DNA of 5,336 nt from Pseudomonadota bacterium (lineage in GTDB: Bacteria; Pseudomonadota; Gammaproteobacteria; Burkholderiales; Sulfuricellaceae), in contig JAJXTJ010000118.1 of the NCBI GenBank assembly GCA_021783895.1, positions 1 to 5,336 on the forward strand, in the 5' to 3' direction. The position numbers were made by a program, and so were the translations under genes. Numbering within the stretch: position 1 is the stretch's first letter; each line of letters opens with the position of its first letter. The notes beneath the pieces are model-generated. The model saw only the letters and a program-made list of their open reading frames with translations, was not told the origin of the DNA and did no database searches. Positions 1 to 5,336 of this stretch are shown here, in pieces.

Positions 1-2752
1 CTTCCGCGAAAAATTCGAGGGCGACCCTTCCAAGAGCCGTTTGTACAAGGATGTCAGCGCGGGCCTGGCGCCGCACGGCATCGAATATTATCTGCCGCTG
101 TTTTTCGAGGGCACCGCCACGCTGTTCGATTACCTGCCCCAGGATGCGCTGATCTGCCAGTACCACGGACTGGAATTGGCGGCGCAGAATTTCTGGCGCG
201 ACACCCAGTCGCGCTACCAGCTGCTGCGCGGCGACCGCGACCGGCCGCTGCTGCCGCCGCAGGAACTGTTCCTCACGGTGGAGGCGCTGTTCGCCGCGCT
301 CAAGCCCTATCCGCGCATCGAACTGGGCGCCGAGGAAGCCGTTGGCAAACCTGTCAGCGCCCCGCTGCCCTCAGTTCAGGTGGACCGCCGCGCCGAAAAT
401 CCGGTCAGCCAACTTCAGCAATTCGCCGCCAGTTTTGATGGCCGCATGCTGCTGCTGGCGGAAAGCCTGGGACGGCGCGAAACCATGCTGCAATACCTTG
501 CAGAGCATGGCCTCAAACCGGTGCCCTGTGAAACCTATGCCGATTTTCTGGAAAGCGGCGAAAAGTTCATGCTCGGCGTAGGCCCCTTGAGCACCGGTTT
601 TGTTCTTCCCCCCTCACCCCTAACCCCTCGCCCCTCACTAGCTTTCATCACCGAAAGCGAGCTGTACGCCACCCAGGTGCGCCAGATTCGGCGCCGCGAT
701 GCCGCCCGCAAGTCGACCGTGGAAAACATGCTGCGCGACTTGTCCGAGGTCAAGGTGGGCGATCCGGTGGTGCATGAACTGCACGGCATCGGCCGCTACC
801 TGGGGCTGATCAGCCTGGATTTGGGCGAGGGTGAGACGGAATTCCTCCATCTCGAATACGCTGGCGGCGACAAGCTTTATGTACCGGTTTCCCATCTCCA
901 CCTGATCGGCCGCTACAGCGGCGCATCACCGGAATCCGCGCCGTTGCACAAGCTGGGCAGCGGCCAGTGGGAAAAAGCCAGAAAGAAGGCGCTCAAGCAG
1001 GCGCGCGACACTGCCGCCGAGCTGCTCAATCTTTACGCCCAGCGAGCTGCGCGCCAGGGGCACGTGTTCACGATCAAGCCGCAGGATTACGAAGCGTTCT
1101 CCGCCAGTTTCGAGTTCGAGGAAACCCCGGACCAGGCTGCCGCGATCCAGTCCGTGATCGAGGACATGACCTCCGGCAAACCGATGGATCGGCTGATCTG
1201 CGGCGACGTCGGCTTCGGCAAGACCGAAGTGGCCCTGCGCGCCGCCTTCGTCGCGGTCGCCGACGGCAAGCAGGTGGCGATTCTGGTGCCAACCACCCTG
1301 CTCGCCGAGCAGCATTTCCAGAACTTCTCCGACCGCTTCGCCGAGTTCCCGGTCAAGATCGCCGAACTGTCGCGTTTCCGCTCCGCCAGGGAACAGACCG
1401 AAGCGCTCAGGGGCATGGCCGAGGGCAAAATCGACATCGTCATCGGCACCCACAAGCTGATCCAGAAGGACATCAAATTCAAGAATCTGGGGCTGGTGAT
1501 CGTCGACGAGGAGCACCGCTTCGGCGTGCGCCAGAAGGAGCAGCTGAAAGCCCTGCGGGCGGAGGTCGATGTATTGACCCTGACCGCCACGCCCATCCCG
1601 CGCACCCTGTCGATGTCGCTGGAAGGCCTGCGCGATTTTTCCGTCATCGCCACCCCGCCGCAGCGGCGCCTGTCGATCAAGACCTTCGTCAGCCCGGACA
1701 GCGACGGCGTCATCCGCGAAGCGGTGCTGCGCGAACTCAAGCGCGGCGGGCAAATCTACTTCCTGCACAACGAAGTCGAAACCATCCTCAACGTGCGTGA
1801 AAAGCTGGCCAGACTCCTGCCCGAAGCGCGCATCGAAGTGGCCCACGGCCAGCTGCGCGAGCGCGAGCTGGAGCATGTAATGCGCGACTTCTACCAGCAG
1901 CGCTTCAACCTGTTGCTGTGCACCACCATCATCGAAACCGGCATCGACATTCCCACCGCCAACACCATCATCATCCACCGCGCTGACAAGTTCGGTCTCG
2001 CCCAGCTGCACCAGCTGCGCGGCCGGGTCGGGCGCTCTCACCATCAGGCCTACGCTTACCTGCTCACGCCCCCCGGCGAGAACAGCATCACGCCGCAGGC
2101 GAGAAAGCGCCTGGACGCGATCCAGTCCCTGGAAGACCTGGGCGCCGGCTTCTACCTTTCCATGCACGACCTGGAAATCCGTGGCGCAGGGGAAATCCTG
2201 GGCGAATCGCAGAGCGGGGAAATGCAGGAGATCGGCTTCAACCTCTACGCCGAAATGCTCAACCAGGCGGTAAAAGCGCTCAAGGCCGGCAAGGAACCGG
2301 ACATCGCCCAGCCGCTAGCCATCACCACCGAAATCAACCTGCACAGCCCGGCGCTGCTGCCCAACGACTATTGCGGCGACGTCAACGAGCGCCTGACCCT
2401 GTACAAGCGCCTCGCGAACTGCGCCACCCTGGATGAACTGGACCAGCACCACGAGGAACTGATCGACCGCTTCGGCCTGCTTCCGTCGCAGGCCAGCGCC
2501 TTGCTCGACACCCACCGCCTGCGCATCCTCGCCAAACCGCTCGGCATCACCAAGATCGATGCGAGCAGCAGCGGCATCCTGCTGCAATTCATCCCCAGCC
2601 CGCCGATCGACCCGGTTAAAATCATCCGGATGATCCAGAGCAAGCCCGGCTGCAAGCTGGCCGGACCGGACCGGCTGAAAATCAGCCGCGAAATGCCGGA
2701 AGTAAAAAATCGGGTGGAAGAGATTGTGCGGTTGCTGAAGGAACTGGGGTAA
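1..2752 (+). CDS. mfd: Transcription-repair coupling factor Mfd, 5'-truncated by the window edge
   Basis: Mfd is a cytoplasmic ATP-dependent DNA translocase. It binds stalled RNA polymerase, pushes it off the template and recruits UvrA to start strand-specific nucleotide excision repair. The first full codon is at 2; 916 residues are visible, against about 1150 in E. coli Mfd, so roughly 200-240 N-terminal residues lie upstream. TTG at 41 is internal, because the frame is open and Mfd-like (FREKFEGDPSKSR) back to the edge. In order: the end of the UvrB-homology module (GIEYYLPLFF, about 92-121); the RNA polymerase-interacting domain (VKVGDPVVHELHGIGRY, from 749); Walker A GDVGFGKT (1202-1225); DEEH (1505-1516); TATPIPRT (from 1583); the second RecA lobe with CTTIIETGIDIPTAN (from 1919) and QLRGRVGRS (2012-2038); and domain D7 (LLPNDYCGDVNERLTLYKR, from about 2354). 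All ATPase motifs are intact. The one oddity is a proline-rich insertion coded by a heptamer repeat at 610-637. The stop is TAA at 2750-2752. Confidence 0.98.
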   Translation, partial: FREKFEGDPSKSRLYKDVSAGLAPHGIEYYLPLFFEGTATLFDYLPQDALICQYHGLELAAQNFWRDTQSRYQLLRGDRDRPLLPPQELFLTVEALFAALKPYPRIELGAEEAVGKPVSAPLPSVQVDRRAENPVSQLQQFAASFDGRMLLLAESLGRRETMLQYLAEHGLKPVPCETYADFLESGEKFMLGVGPLSTGFVLPPSPLTPRPSLAFITESELYATQVRQIRRRDAARKSTVENMLRDLSEVKVGDPVVHELHGIGRYLGLISLDLGEGETEFLHLEYAGGDKLYVPVSHLHLIGRYSGASPESAPLHKLGSGQWEKARKKALKQARDTAAELLNLYAQRAARQGHVFTIKPQDYEAFSASFEFEETPDQAAAIQSVIEDMTSGKPMDRLICGDVGFGKTEVALRAAFVAVADGKQVAILVPTTLLAEQHFQNFSDRFAEFPVKIAELSRFRSAREQTEALRGMAEGKIDIVIGTHKLIQKDIKFKNLGLVIVDEEHRFGVRQKEQLKALRAEVDVLTLTATPIPRTLSMSLEGLRDFSVIATPPQRRLSIKTFVSPDSDGVIREAVLRELKRGGQIYFLHNEVETILNVREKLARLLPEARIEVAHGQLRERELEHVMRDFYQQRFNLLLCTTIIETGIDIPTANTIIIHRADKFGLAQLHQLRGRVGRSHHQAYAYLLTPPGENSITPQARKRLDAIQSLEDLGAGFYLSMHDLEIRGAGEILGESQSGEMQEIGFNLYAEMLNQAVKALKAGKEPDIAQPLAITTEINLHSPALLPNDYCGDVNERLTLYKRLANCATLDELDQHHEELIDRFGLLPSQASALLDTHRLRILAKPLGITKIDASSSGILLQFIPSPPIDPVKIIRMIQSKPGCKLAGPDRLKISREMPEVKNRVEEIVRLLKELG
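610..637. repeat. Four tandem CCCCTNN heptamers inside mfd
   Basis: Four 7-bp units follow one another without gaps: CCCCTCA (610-616), CCCCTAA (617-623), CCCCTCG (624-630) and CCCCTCA (631-637). In the mfd frame they encode most of PPSPLTPRPS (codons 608-637). E. coli Mfd, from memory, has about six residues between the 'GF' and 'LALICESDL' blocks, whereas this protein has about twelve (VLPPSPLTPRPS between GF and LAFITESEL). The repeat therefore looks like a small in-frame insertion in the poorly conserved segment before the RNA polymerase-interacting domain. The TAA in the second unit would be a stop in one of the other two forward frames. Similar CCCCTNN runs occur, as I recall, as dispersed repeats in some proteobacterial genomes; that is recollection and was not searched. 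Confidence 0.8.
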
Positions 2753-2772
2753 TTACTAGTGTTGAGTATTTT

Positions 2773-2815
2773 CTTGGCACGACAGCCCCATAAAATTGCA
2801 TTGCCGAGCTTTTTT
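2773..2815 (+). terminator. Possible intrinsic terminator after mfd
   Basis: CTTGGCA (2773-2779) can pair with TGCCGAG (2802-2808), giving seven base pairs including one G-U. One C follows, then a run of six T (2810-2815), starting 57 nt after the mfd stop. The order of stem then T-run fits a Rho-independent terminator. Against it are the 22-nt loop and short stem, which make it weak. It cannot form at the same time as the 10-bp inverted repeat at 2797-2836, because they share 2802-2806. Confidence 0.4.
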
Positions 2816-2836
2816 ATCGTTGACGGCGGCAATGCA
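2797..2836. repeat. Perfect 10-bp inverted repeat between mfd and the DUF1015 gene
   Basis: TGCATTGCCG (2797-2806) is the exact reverse complement of CGGCAATGCA (2827-2836). The arms are separated by 20 bp that include the six-T run and TTGACG. It could form an RNA hairpin in a read-through transcript. It could also be a two-armed protein-binding site, since the right arm lies between the candidate -35 and -10 elements of the downstream gene. The symmetry is directly visible; the role is inference. Confidence 0.55.
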
Positions 2837-2845
2837 GGTTAAAAT
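2820..2845 (+). promoter_or_regulatory. Weak sigma-70-like promoter candidate for the DUF1015 gene
   Basis: TTGACG (2820-2825) matches five of six -35 consensus bases and TAAAAT (2840-2845) matches five of six -10 bases. The spacer is only 14 bp against the preferred 16-18, so the pair may be fortuitous. If used, transcription would begin near 2852, leaving a leader of about 24 nt before the ATG at 2876. Confidence 0.25.
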
Positions 2846-2864
2846 GGGCGGATTGGAAAAACCC

Positions 2865-2868
2865 AGGA
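2865..2868 (+). promoter_or_regulatory. Ribosome binding site of the DUF1015 gene
   Basis: AGGA lies seven nucleotides before the ATG at 2876. This spacing supports that start, as does the fact that the family's N-terminal motif (IRPFAGLRPA) begins almost at the first residue. Confidence 0.7.
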
Positions 2869-2875
2869 ATTCTTC

Positions 2876-4117
2876 ATGCACCTGATTCGCCCCTTTGCCG
2901 GTTTAAGGCCTGCCGCCAACCGCGCCGCCGACGTCGCCGCCCCGCCCTACGACGTGCTCTCCACCAGCGAGGCGCGCGTGCGAGCGACCGGCAAGCCATG
3001 GAGCTTCCTGCACATTTCCAAGCCGGAAATCGACCTGCCGGCGGGCACCGATCCCTATGCGCCCGAGGTCTACGCCAAAGCAGCGGAGAACCTGAAAAAA
3101 ATGCTGGCCGCAGGCATTCTGGCGCGCGATCCGGCGCCCTGCTATTACGCCTACCGCCTGATCATGGGCGACCATACCCAGATCGGCCTGGTCGCGGCGG
3201 CTTCGGTGGCGGACTACGACACCAACCGCATCCGCAAGCACGAGTTCACCCGGCCCGACAAGGAAGACGACCGGGTACGCCAGATCGATGCGCTGAATGC
3301 CCAGACCGGCCCGGTGCTGCTGGCCTACCCCAATGCGCCCGAGGTGGACGAAATCCTGGCGCTCGCCGCATCCGCCGCGCCGGATGCCGACGTGACCGCC
3401 GACGAGGGCATCCGCCATACGATCTGGGTGATCCGCGACAGCGCAACACTGGCCAGGCTGACGGCTGCCTTCGACGCCATGCCTGCGATCTACATCGCCG
3501 ACGGCCACCACCGCTCCGCCGCCGCCTCGCGCATCTGCGCCGCCCGCAAGGCCACCAACCCGCAGCACGGCAGCGAAGAAAGCGATAACTATTTCCTCTC
3601 GGTGATCTTTCCCCATCACCAGATGAAGATCATGGATTACAACCGCCTCGTCACCGACCTGAATGGCCTGGATTCGGAAGCCTTCCTCAAGCGCATCGGC
3701 GAACGGTTTACGGTGCAGGCGAGCGCCTCCCGTGTCAAACCGGGCAAACCCAACGAGTTCGGACTTTATCTGCCCGGCCAGTGGTACCGCCTGGAAATCC
3801 GCCCGGAACTCATCCCCAGCGCCGACCCCGTGGCCCGGCTCGATGTCAGCCTGCTGCAAAATCACCTCATCGCGCCCGTGCTCGGCATCAACGACCCTCG
3901 CCGCGACAAGCGCATCGATTTCGTCGGCGGCGTACGCGGGCTGGCGGAGCTGGAAAAACGCGTTGACAGCGGCGAAATGGCCGCAGCCTTCGCCCTGTTC
4001 GCGACCCGCATGGAAGACTTGATGGCCGTCGCCGATGCGGGCGAGGTGATGCCGCCCAAATCCACCTGGTTCGAACCCAAGCTGGCAGATGGCCTGGTGT
4101 CGCACGTACTGGATTGA
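2876..4117 (+). CDS. DUF1015 family protein, function unknown
   Basis: This complete 413-residue protein belongs to the DUF1015 family (Pfam PF06245), recognised from several conserved blocks. These are an N-terminal IRPFAGLRPA followed by AAPPYDVL (residues 21-28), IRKHEFTRPDKEDDR (119-133), IADGHHR (207-213), LDVSLLQ (322-328), DFVGG (348-352) and a C-terminal MPPKSTWFEPKLADGLV (392-408). Length and motif order fit a full-length member. I see no signal peptide or membrane segment, so it is probably cytoplasmic. No reaction is established to my knowledge. The charged ADGHHR block resembles the DGxHR-type active-site loop of ParB/sulfiredoxin-fold proteins, some of which are free-serine kinases, so a nucleotide-dependent small-molecule role is conceivable but unproven. 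It sits 123 bp after mfd and 110 bp before folD on the same strand. The ATG at 2876 has a good AGGA site. Codon use looks like that of its neighbours and there is no sign of recent transfer. Family membership is firm; function is not. Confidence 0.93.
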   Translation: MHLIRPFAGLRPAANRAADVAAPPYDVLSTSEARVRATGKPWSFLHISKPEIDLPAGTDPYAPEVYAKAAENLKKMLAAGILARDPAPCYYAYRLIMGDHTQIGLVAAASVADYDTNRIRKHEFTRPDKEDDRVRQIDALNAQTGPVLLAYPNAPEVDEILALAASAAPDADVTADEGIRHTIWVIRDSATLARLTAAFDAMPAIYIADGHHRSAAASRICAARKATNPQHGSEESDNYFLSVIFPHHQMKIMDYNRLVTDLNGLDSEAFLKRIGERFTVQASASRVKPGKPNEFGLYLPGQWYRLEIRPELIPSADPVARLDVSLLQNHLIAPVLGINDPRRDKRIDFVGGVRGLAELEKRVDSGEMAAAFALFATRMEDLMAVADAGEVMPPKSTWFEPKLADGLVSHVLD

Positions 4118-4141
4118 TCCGCAAAAACGCAATGGTAAACT
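4114..4141 (+). promoter_or_regulatory. Weak promoter candidate upstream of folD
   Basis: TTGATC (4114-4119) and TAAACT (4136-4141) are separated by 16 bp, and a TG lies one base before the -10 (4133-4134) as in extended -10 promoters. Each hexamer matches only four of six consensus positions. The -35 overlaps the DUF1015 stop codon. If real, it would give folD its own transcript with a leader of about 80 nt. Confidence 0.25.
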
Positions 4142-4168
4142 GATCGCGAAAGGCAACGGGTTCCAGAC

Positions 4169-4189
4169 CACGTCCGACTGCACGGCGTG
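4169..4189 (+). other. Bulged stem-loop in the folD leader
   Basis: CACG-T-CCG (4169-4176) pairs with CGGCGTG (4183-4189), giving seven base pairs with one bulged T at 4173 and a six-nucleotide loop. Eleven nucleotides later comes a run of five T (4201-4205), too far for a standard terminator. The rest of the 110-bp spacer shows no structure I can name, and I find no folate or ZTP riboswitch consensus in it. The stem could be chance in GC-rich DNA. Confidence 0.3.
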
Positions 4190-4227
4190 ATGAGAGTGAA
4201 TTTTTGTAACAGACAGATTGAGACGCC

Positions 4228-5091
4228 ATGACCGCTAAAAATCTGGATGGCAAGGCGCTATCCGAGCAAATTCTTCAACAAGTGAGACACGGGGTGGAAG
4301 CACGCCTTGCCACCGGCAAACGCGCACCAGCATTGGCCGTAATCCTGGTCGGCGCGGACCCCGCCTCGGCGATCTACGTGCGCAACAAGCGGCGCTCCTG
4401 CGAAACCGCCCAGGTGCGCTCGGTCTCCCACGACCTGCCCGCCTCCACCACCCAGGAAACCTTGCTGGCGCTGATCGGCCAGCTCAATGACGATCCGGAG
4501 ATCGACGGCATCCTGGTTCAGCTGCCATTGCCGCAACACATCGACACCGAAACCGTGATTGAATGCATCCATCCGGACAAGGACGTGGACGGCTTCCACC
4601 CTTACAACATCGGCCGTCTGGCGCTACGCATCCCGGCGCTGCGTCCATGCACCCCGCATGGCGTGATGACGCTGCTCAAGACCACCGGAGAGAACCTGAA
4701 AGGCAAGCATGCCGTGATCGTCGGCGCCTCCAACATCGTCGGGCGGCCGATGGGGCTGGAGCTCCTGCTCGCGGGTTGCACCGTCACCACCACCCACCGC
4801 TTCACCCGCGACCTGCCCGCCTTCATCCGCCAGGCGGAAATTCTGGTGGTGGCGGTAGGCAAGCCGAAATTCATTCAGGGTGAATGGATACGCGAAGGAG
4901 CGACAGTAATCGACGTCGGCATCAACCGTCTGCCGGACGGCAGCATCTGCGGCGATGTCGAATTCGAAGTGGCGCGCCAGCGCGCGGCCTGGATCACGCC
5001 CGTACCCGGCGGAGTGGGCCCGATGACGGTCGCCACGCTGCTGGAAAACACCCTGGAAGCGGCGGAAAAACACGTACCGTATATACCATAA
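4228..5091 (+). CDS. folD: Bifunctional methylenetetrahydrofolate dehydrogenase / methenyltetrahydrofolate cyclohydrolase
   Basis: FolD is a cytosolic, usually dimeric enzyme. It oxidises 5,10-methylene-tetrahydrofolate with NADP+ to the 5,10-methenyl form, then hydrolyses that to 10-formyl-tetrahydrofolate for purine and formyl-methionine synthesis. The protein has 287 residues, the usual FolD length, and aligns without gaps to E. coli FolD over the motifs. Visible are [14 protein letters not shown] (41-54) with catalytic Tyr50 and Lys54, ILVQLPLP with Gln98, [16 protein letters not shown] with Asp121, the Rossmann nucleotide-binding segment [12 protein letters not shown] (163-174), VIDVGINR (227-234) and [18 protein letters not shown] (258-275). 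All key residues are present. Position 62 is Gln (CETAQV), where E. coli has Gly, a small departure. The ATG at 4228 has only a weak GAG site (4220-4222), but the protein begins where the family does. It converges with the HlyD-like gene, 18 bp away. Cofactor choice (NADP+ or NAD+) is assumed from the family. Confidence 0.98.
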   Translation: MTAKNLDGKALSEQILQQVRHGVEARLATGKRAPALAVILVGADPASAIYVRNKRRSCETAQVRSVSHDLPASTTQETLLALIGQLNDDPEIDGILVQLPLPQHIDTETVIECIHPDKDVDGFHPYNIGRLALRIPALRPCTPHGVMTLLKTTGENLKGKHAVIVGASNIVGRPMGLELLLAGCTVTTTHRFTRDLPAFIRQAEILVVAVGKPKFIQGEWIREGATVIDVGINRLPDGSICGDVEFEVARQRAAWITPVPGGVGPMTVATLLENTLEAAEKHVPYIP

Positions 5092-5110
5092 TTCTGTTAT
5101 GGCCATATAT
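5081..5110. terminator. Hairpin between convergent folD and the HlyD-like gene
   Basis: CCATAA (5086-5091) and TTATGG (5097-5102) form a perfect 6-bp stem around a five-base loop. Beyond a three-base bulge (5103-5105), ATATA (5081-5085) pairs with TATAT (5106-5110). It takes in the folD stop codon and touches the HlyD-like stop, so it could mark the end of both transcripts. It is AT-rich and lacks an adjoining T-run on either strand, so efficient intrinsic termination is doubtful. Confidence 0.3.
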
Positions 5111-5336
5111 TACCTTTCCCTCCCCGCCTCATGAAACGCCTTCCGCACCGGCGAGAGCAGGTATTCCATCACCGTGCGTTGCCCGAGCAGAATTTCGGCT
5201 GAAGTCTGCATCCCGGCTTCGAGCGGGAAACGTTCCCCATCCATGACCAGGCGCATCGCCTTGAGCGCCACCAGCGCCTTGTAGGCCAGCGGCGGCGCTT
5301 TCGCCGGCTTGTCGCTTTGCGCTGGGTTGTTGCTGG
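5110..5336 (-). CDS. HlyD-family type I secretion periplasmic adaptor, C-terminal end only
   Basis: Reading the complementary strand from the right edge gives an open frame of 74 codons ending in TAA (5112-5110). HlyD-family membrane fusion proteins are anchored in the inner membrane. They bridge an ABC transporter and a TolC-like outer-membrane channel, so that large proteins such as RTX toxins, adhesins or proteases can be exported in one step. The visible segment carries the hallmark C-terminus of the type I secretion branch: a beta-strand region with LVMDGERFPLEAGMQTSAEI, then LLGQRTVMEYLLSPV and a final KAFHEAGRER. HlyD itself ends similarly (GM/L..AEI..G.R..EY.LSP). The N-terminal anchor, coiled coil and lipoyl domains lie outside the window, to the right. 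No other secretion gene or exported substrate is visible, so the cargo is unknown. The specific subfamily (for example LapC- or PrtE-like) cannot be decided from 74 residues. Confidence 0.9.
   Translation of the reverse strand, partial: SNNPAQSDKPAKAPPLAYKALVALKAMRLVMDGERFPLEAGMQTSAEILLGQRTVMEYLLSPVRKAFHEAGRER

Noticed and set aside
610..637. Heptamer run as a CRISPR, telomere-like or phase-variable simple repeat
   Set aside because: There are no spacers and only four units. The units are not identical, so slippage-driven phase variation is unlikely, and the gene is a core repair gene in which frameshifting would simply destroy function.
926..2167. A long open frame (413 codons) on the minus strand opposite mfd
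   Set aside because: It lies wholly antisense to well-conserved Mfd motifs, and its translation is low-complexity, alanine-, glycine-, valine- and aspartate-rich, with no recognisable motif. Long antisense frames are expected in GC-rich genes with strong third-position bias.
2775..2799. TGGCACG at 2775-2781 resembling the -24 half of a sigma-54 promoter, with TTGC downstream
   Set aside because: The downstream GC (2798-2799) is about 20 bp from the GG, whereas sigma-54 needs the GC about 10 bp after the GG. No correctly spaced -12 element is present.
4125..4175. Fragments resembling a cyclic di-GMP-I (GEMM) riboswitch: ACGCA, GGTAAAC and GCGAAAGGC upstream of folD
   Set aside because: The conserved ACGCAAAGCC block and the second helix that define the aptamer are missing, and the order of the paired segments does not fit. 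The likeness is to short common strings only.
2903..4183. A 426-codon open frame on the minus strand opposite the DUF1015 gene
   Set aside because: It is a shadow of the conserved + strand gene. It shows no family motif, has biased composition, and has no convincing ribosome binding site.
4118..4227. Possible ZTP (pfl) riboswitch, as sometimes found before folD
   Set aside because: The characteristic CCGCCUGGGC-like 3' element and the matching 5' stem are not present.
4624..5106. Minus-strand open frame opposite folD, apparently leading away from the HlyD-like gene
   Set aside because: It is antisense to catalytic FolD sequence, has no recognisable domain, and overlaps the folD stop region only by chance. 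The real minus-strand gene ends at 5110 in another frame.

Overview
The window is a GC-rich stretch of bacterial chromosome with dense housekeeping genes and high-GC third codon positions. The protein sequences look proteobacterial. The Mfd and FolD motifs read very like the E. coli proteins. The combination with a DUF1015 protein, a HlyD-type C-terminus ending in 'AGRER' and a CCCCTNN heptamer repeat suggests a betaproteobacterium, possibly near the Nitrosomonadales. That placement is an inference from recall, not from a search.

Layout, left to right. (1) Positions 1-2752, + strand: the C-terminal four fifths of mfd, the transcription-repair coupling factor. It is open at the left edge, so roughly the first 200-240 residues lie outside the window. 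A small tandem heptamer repeat (610-637) sits in frame inside it and is translated as a proline-rich linker. (2) Positions 2753-2875: a 123-bp intergenic region with a possible mfd terminator, a perfect 10-bp inverted repeat and a weak promoter candidate. (3) Positions 2876-4117, +: a full-length DUF1015 family protein of unknown function. (4) Positions 4118-4227: a 110-bp spacer with a weak promoter candidate and a bulged stem-loop. (5) Positions 4228-5091, +: a complete folD for the bifunctional folate enzyme. (6) Positions 5110-5336, - strand: the last 74 codons of a HlyD-family periplasmic adaptor of a type I secretion system, convergent with folD and open at the right edge. The two stop codons are 18 bp apart and both lie in one AT-rich imperfect hairpin.

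The three + strand genes are co-directional, but the spacers of 123 and 110 bp leave room for separate promoters, so a single operon is not established. Mfd (DNA repair) and FolD (one-carbon metabolism) are core genes with no direct pathway link. The DUF1015 protein might relate to amino-acid or one-carbon metabolism, but nothing in the window proves that. The HlyD-like gene belongs to a separate leftward unit whose other members should lie to the right.

I see no tRNA, rRNA, CRISPR array, insertion sequence or complete novel system. The points most worth a second look are the repeat-derived insertion in Mfd, the uncharacterised DUF1015 protein, and the overlapping hairpins between mfd and the DUF1015 gene.
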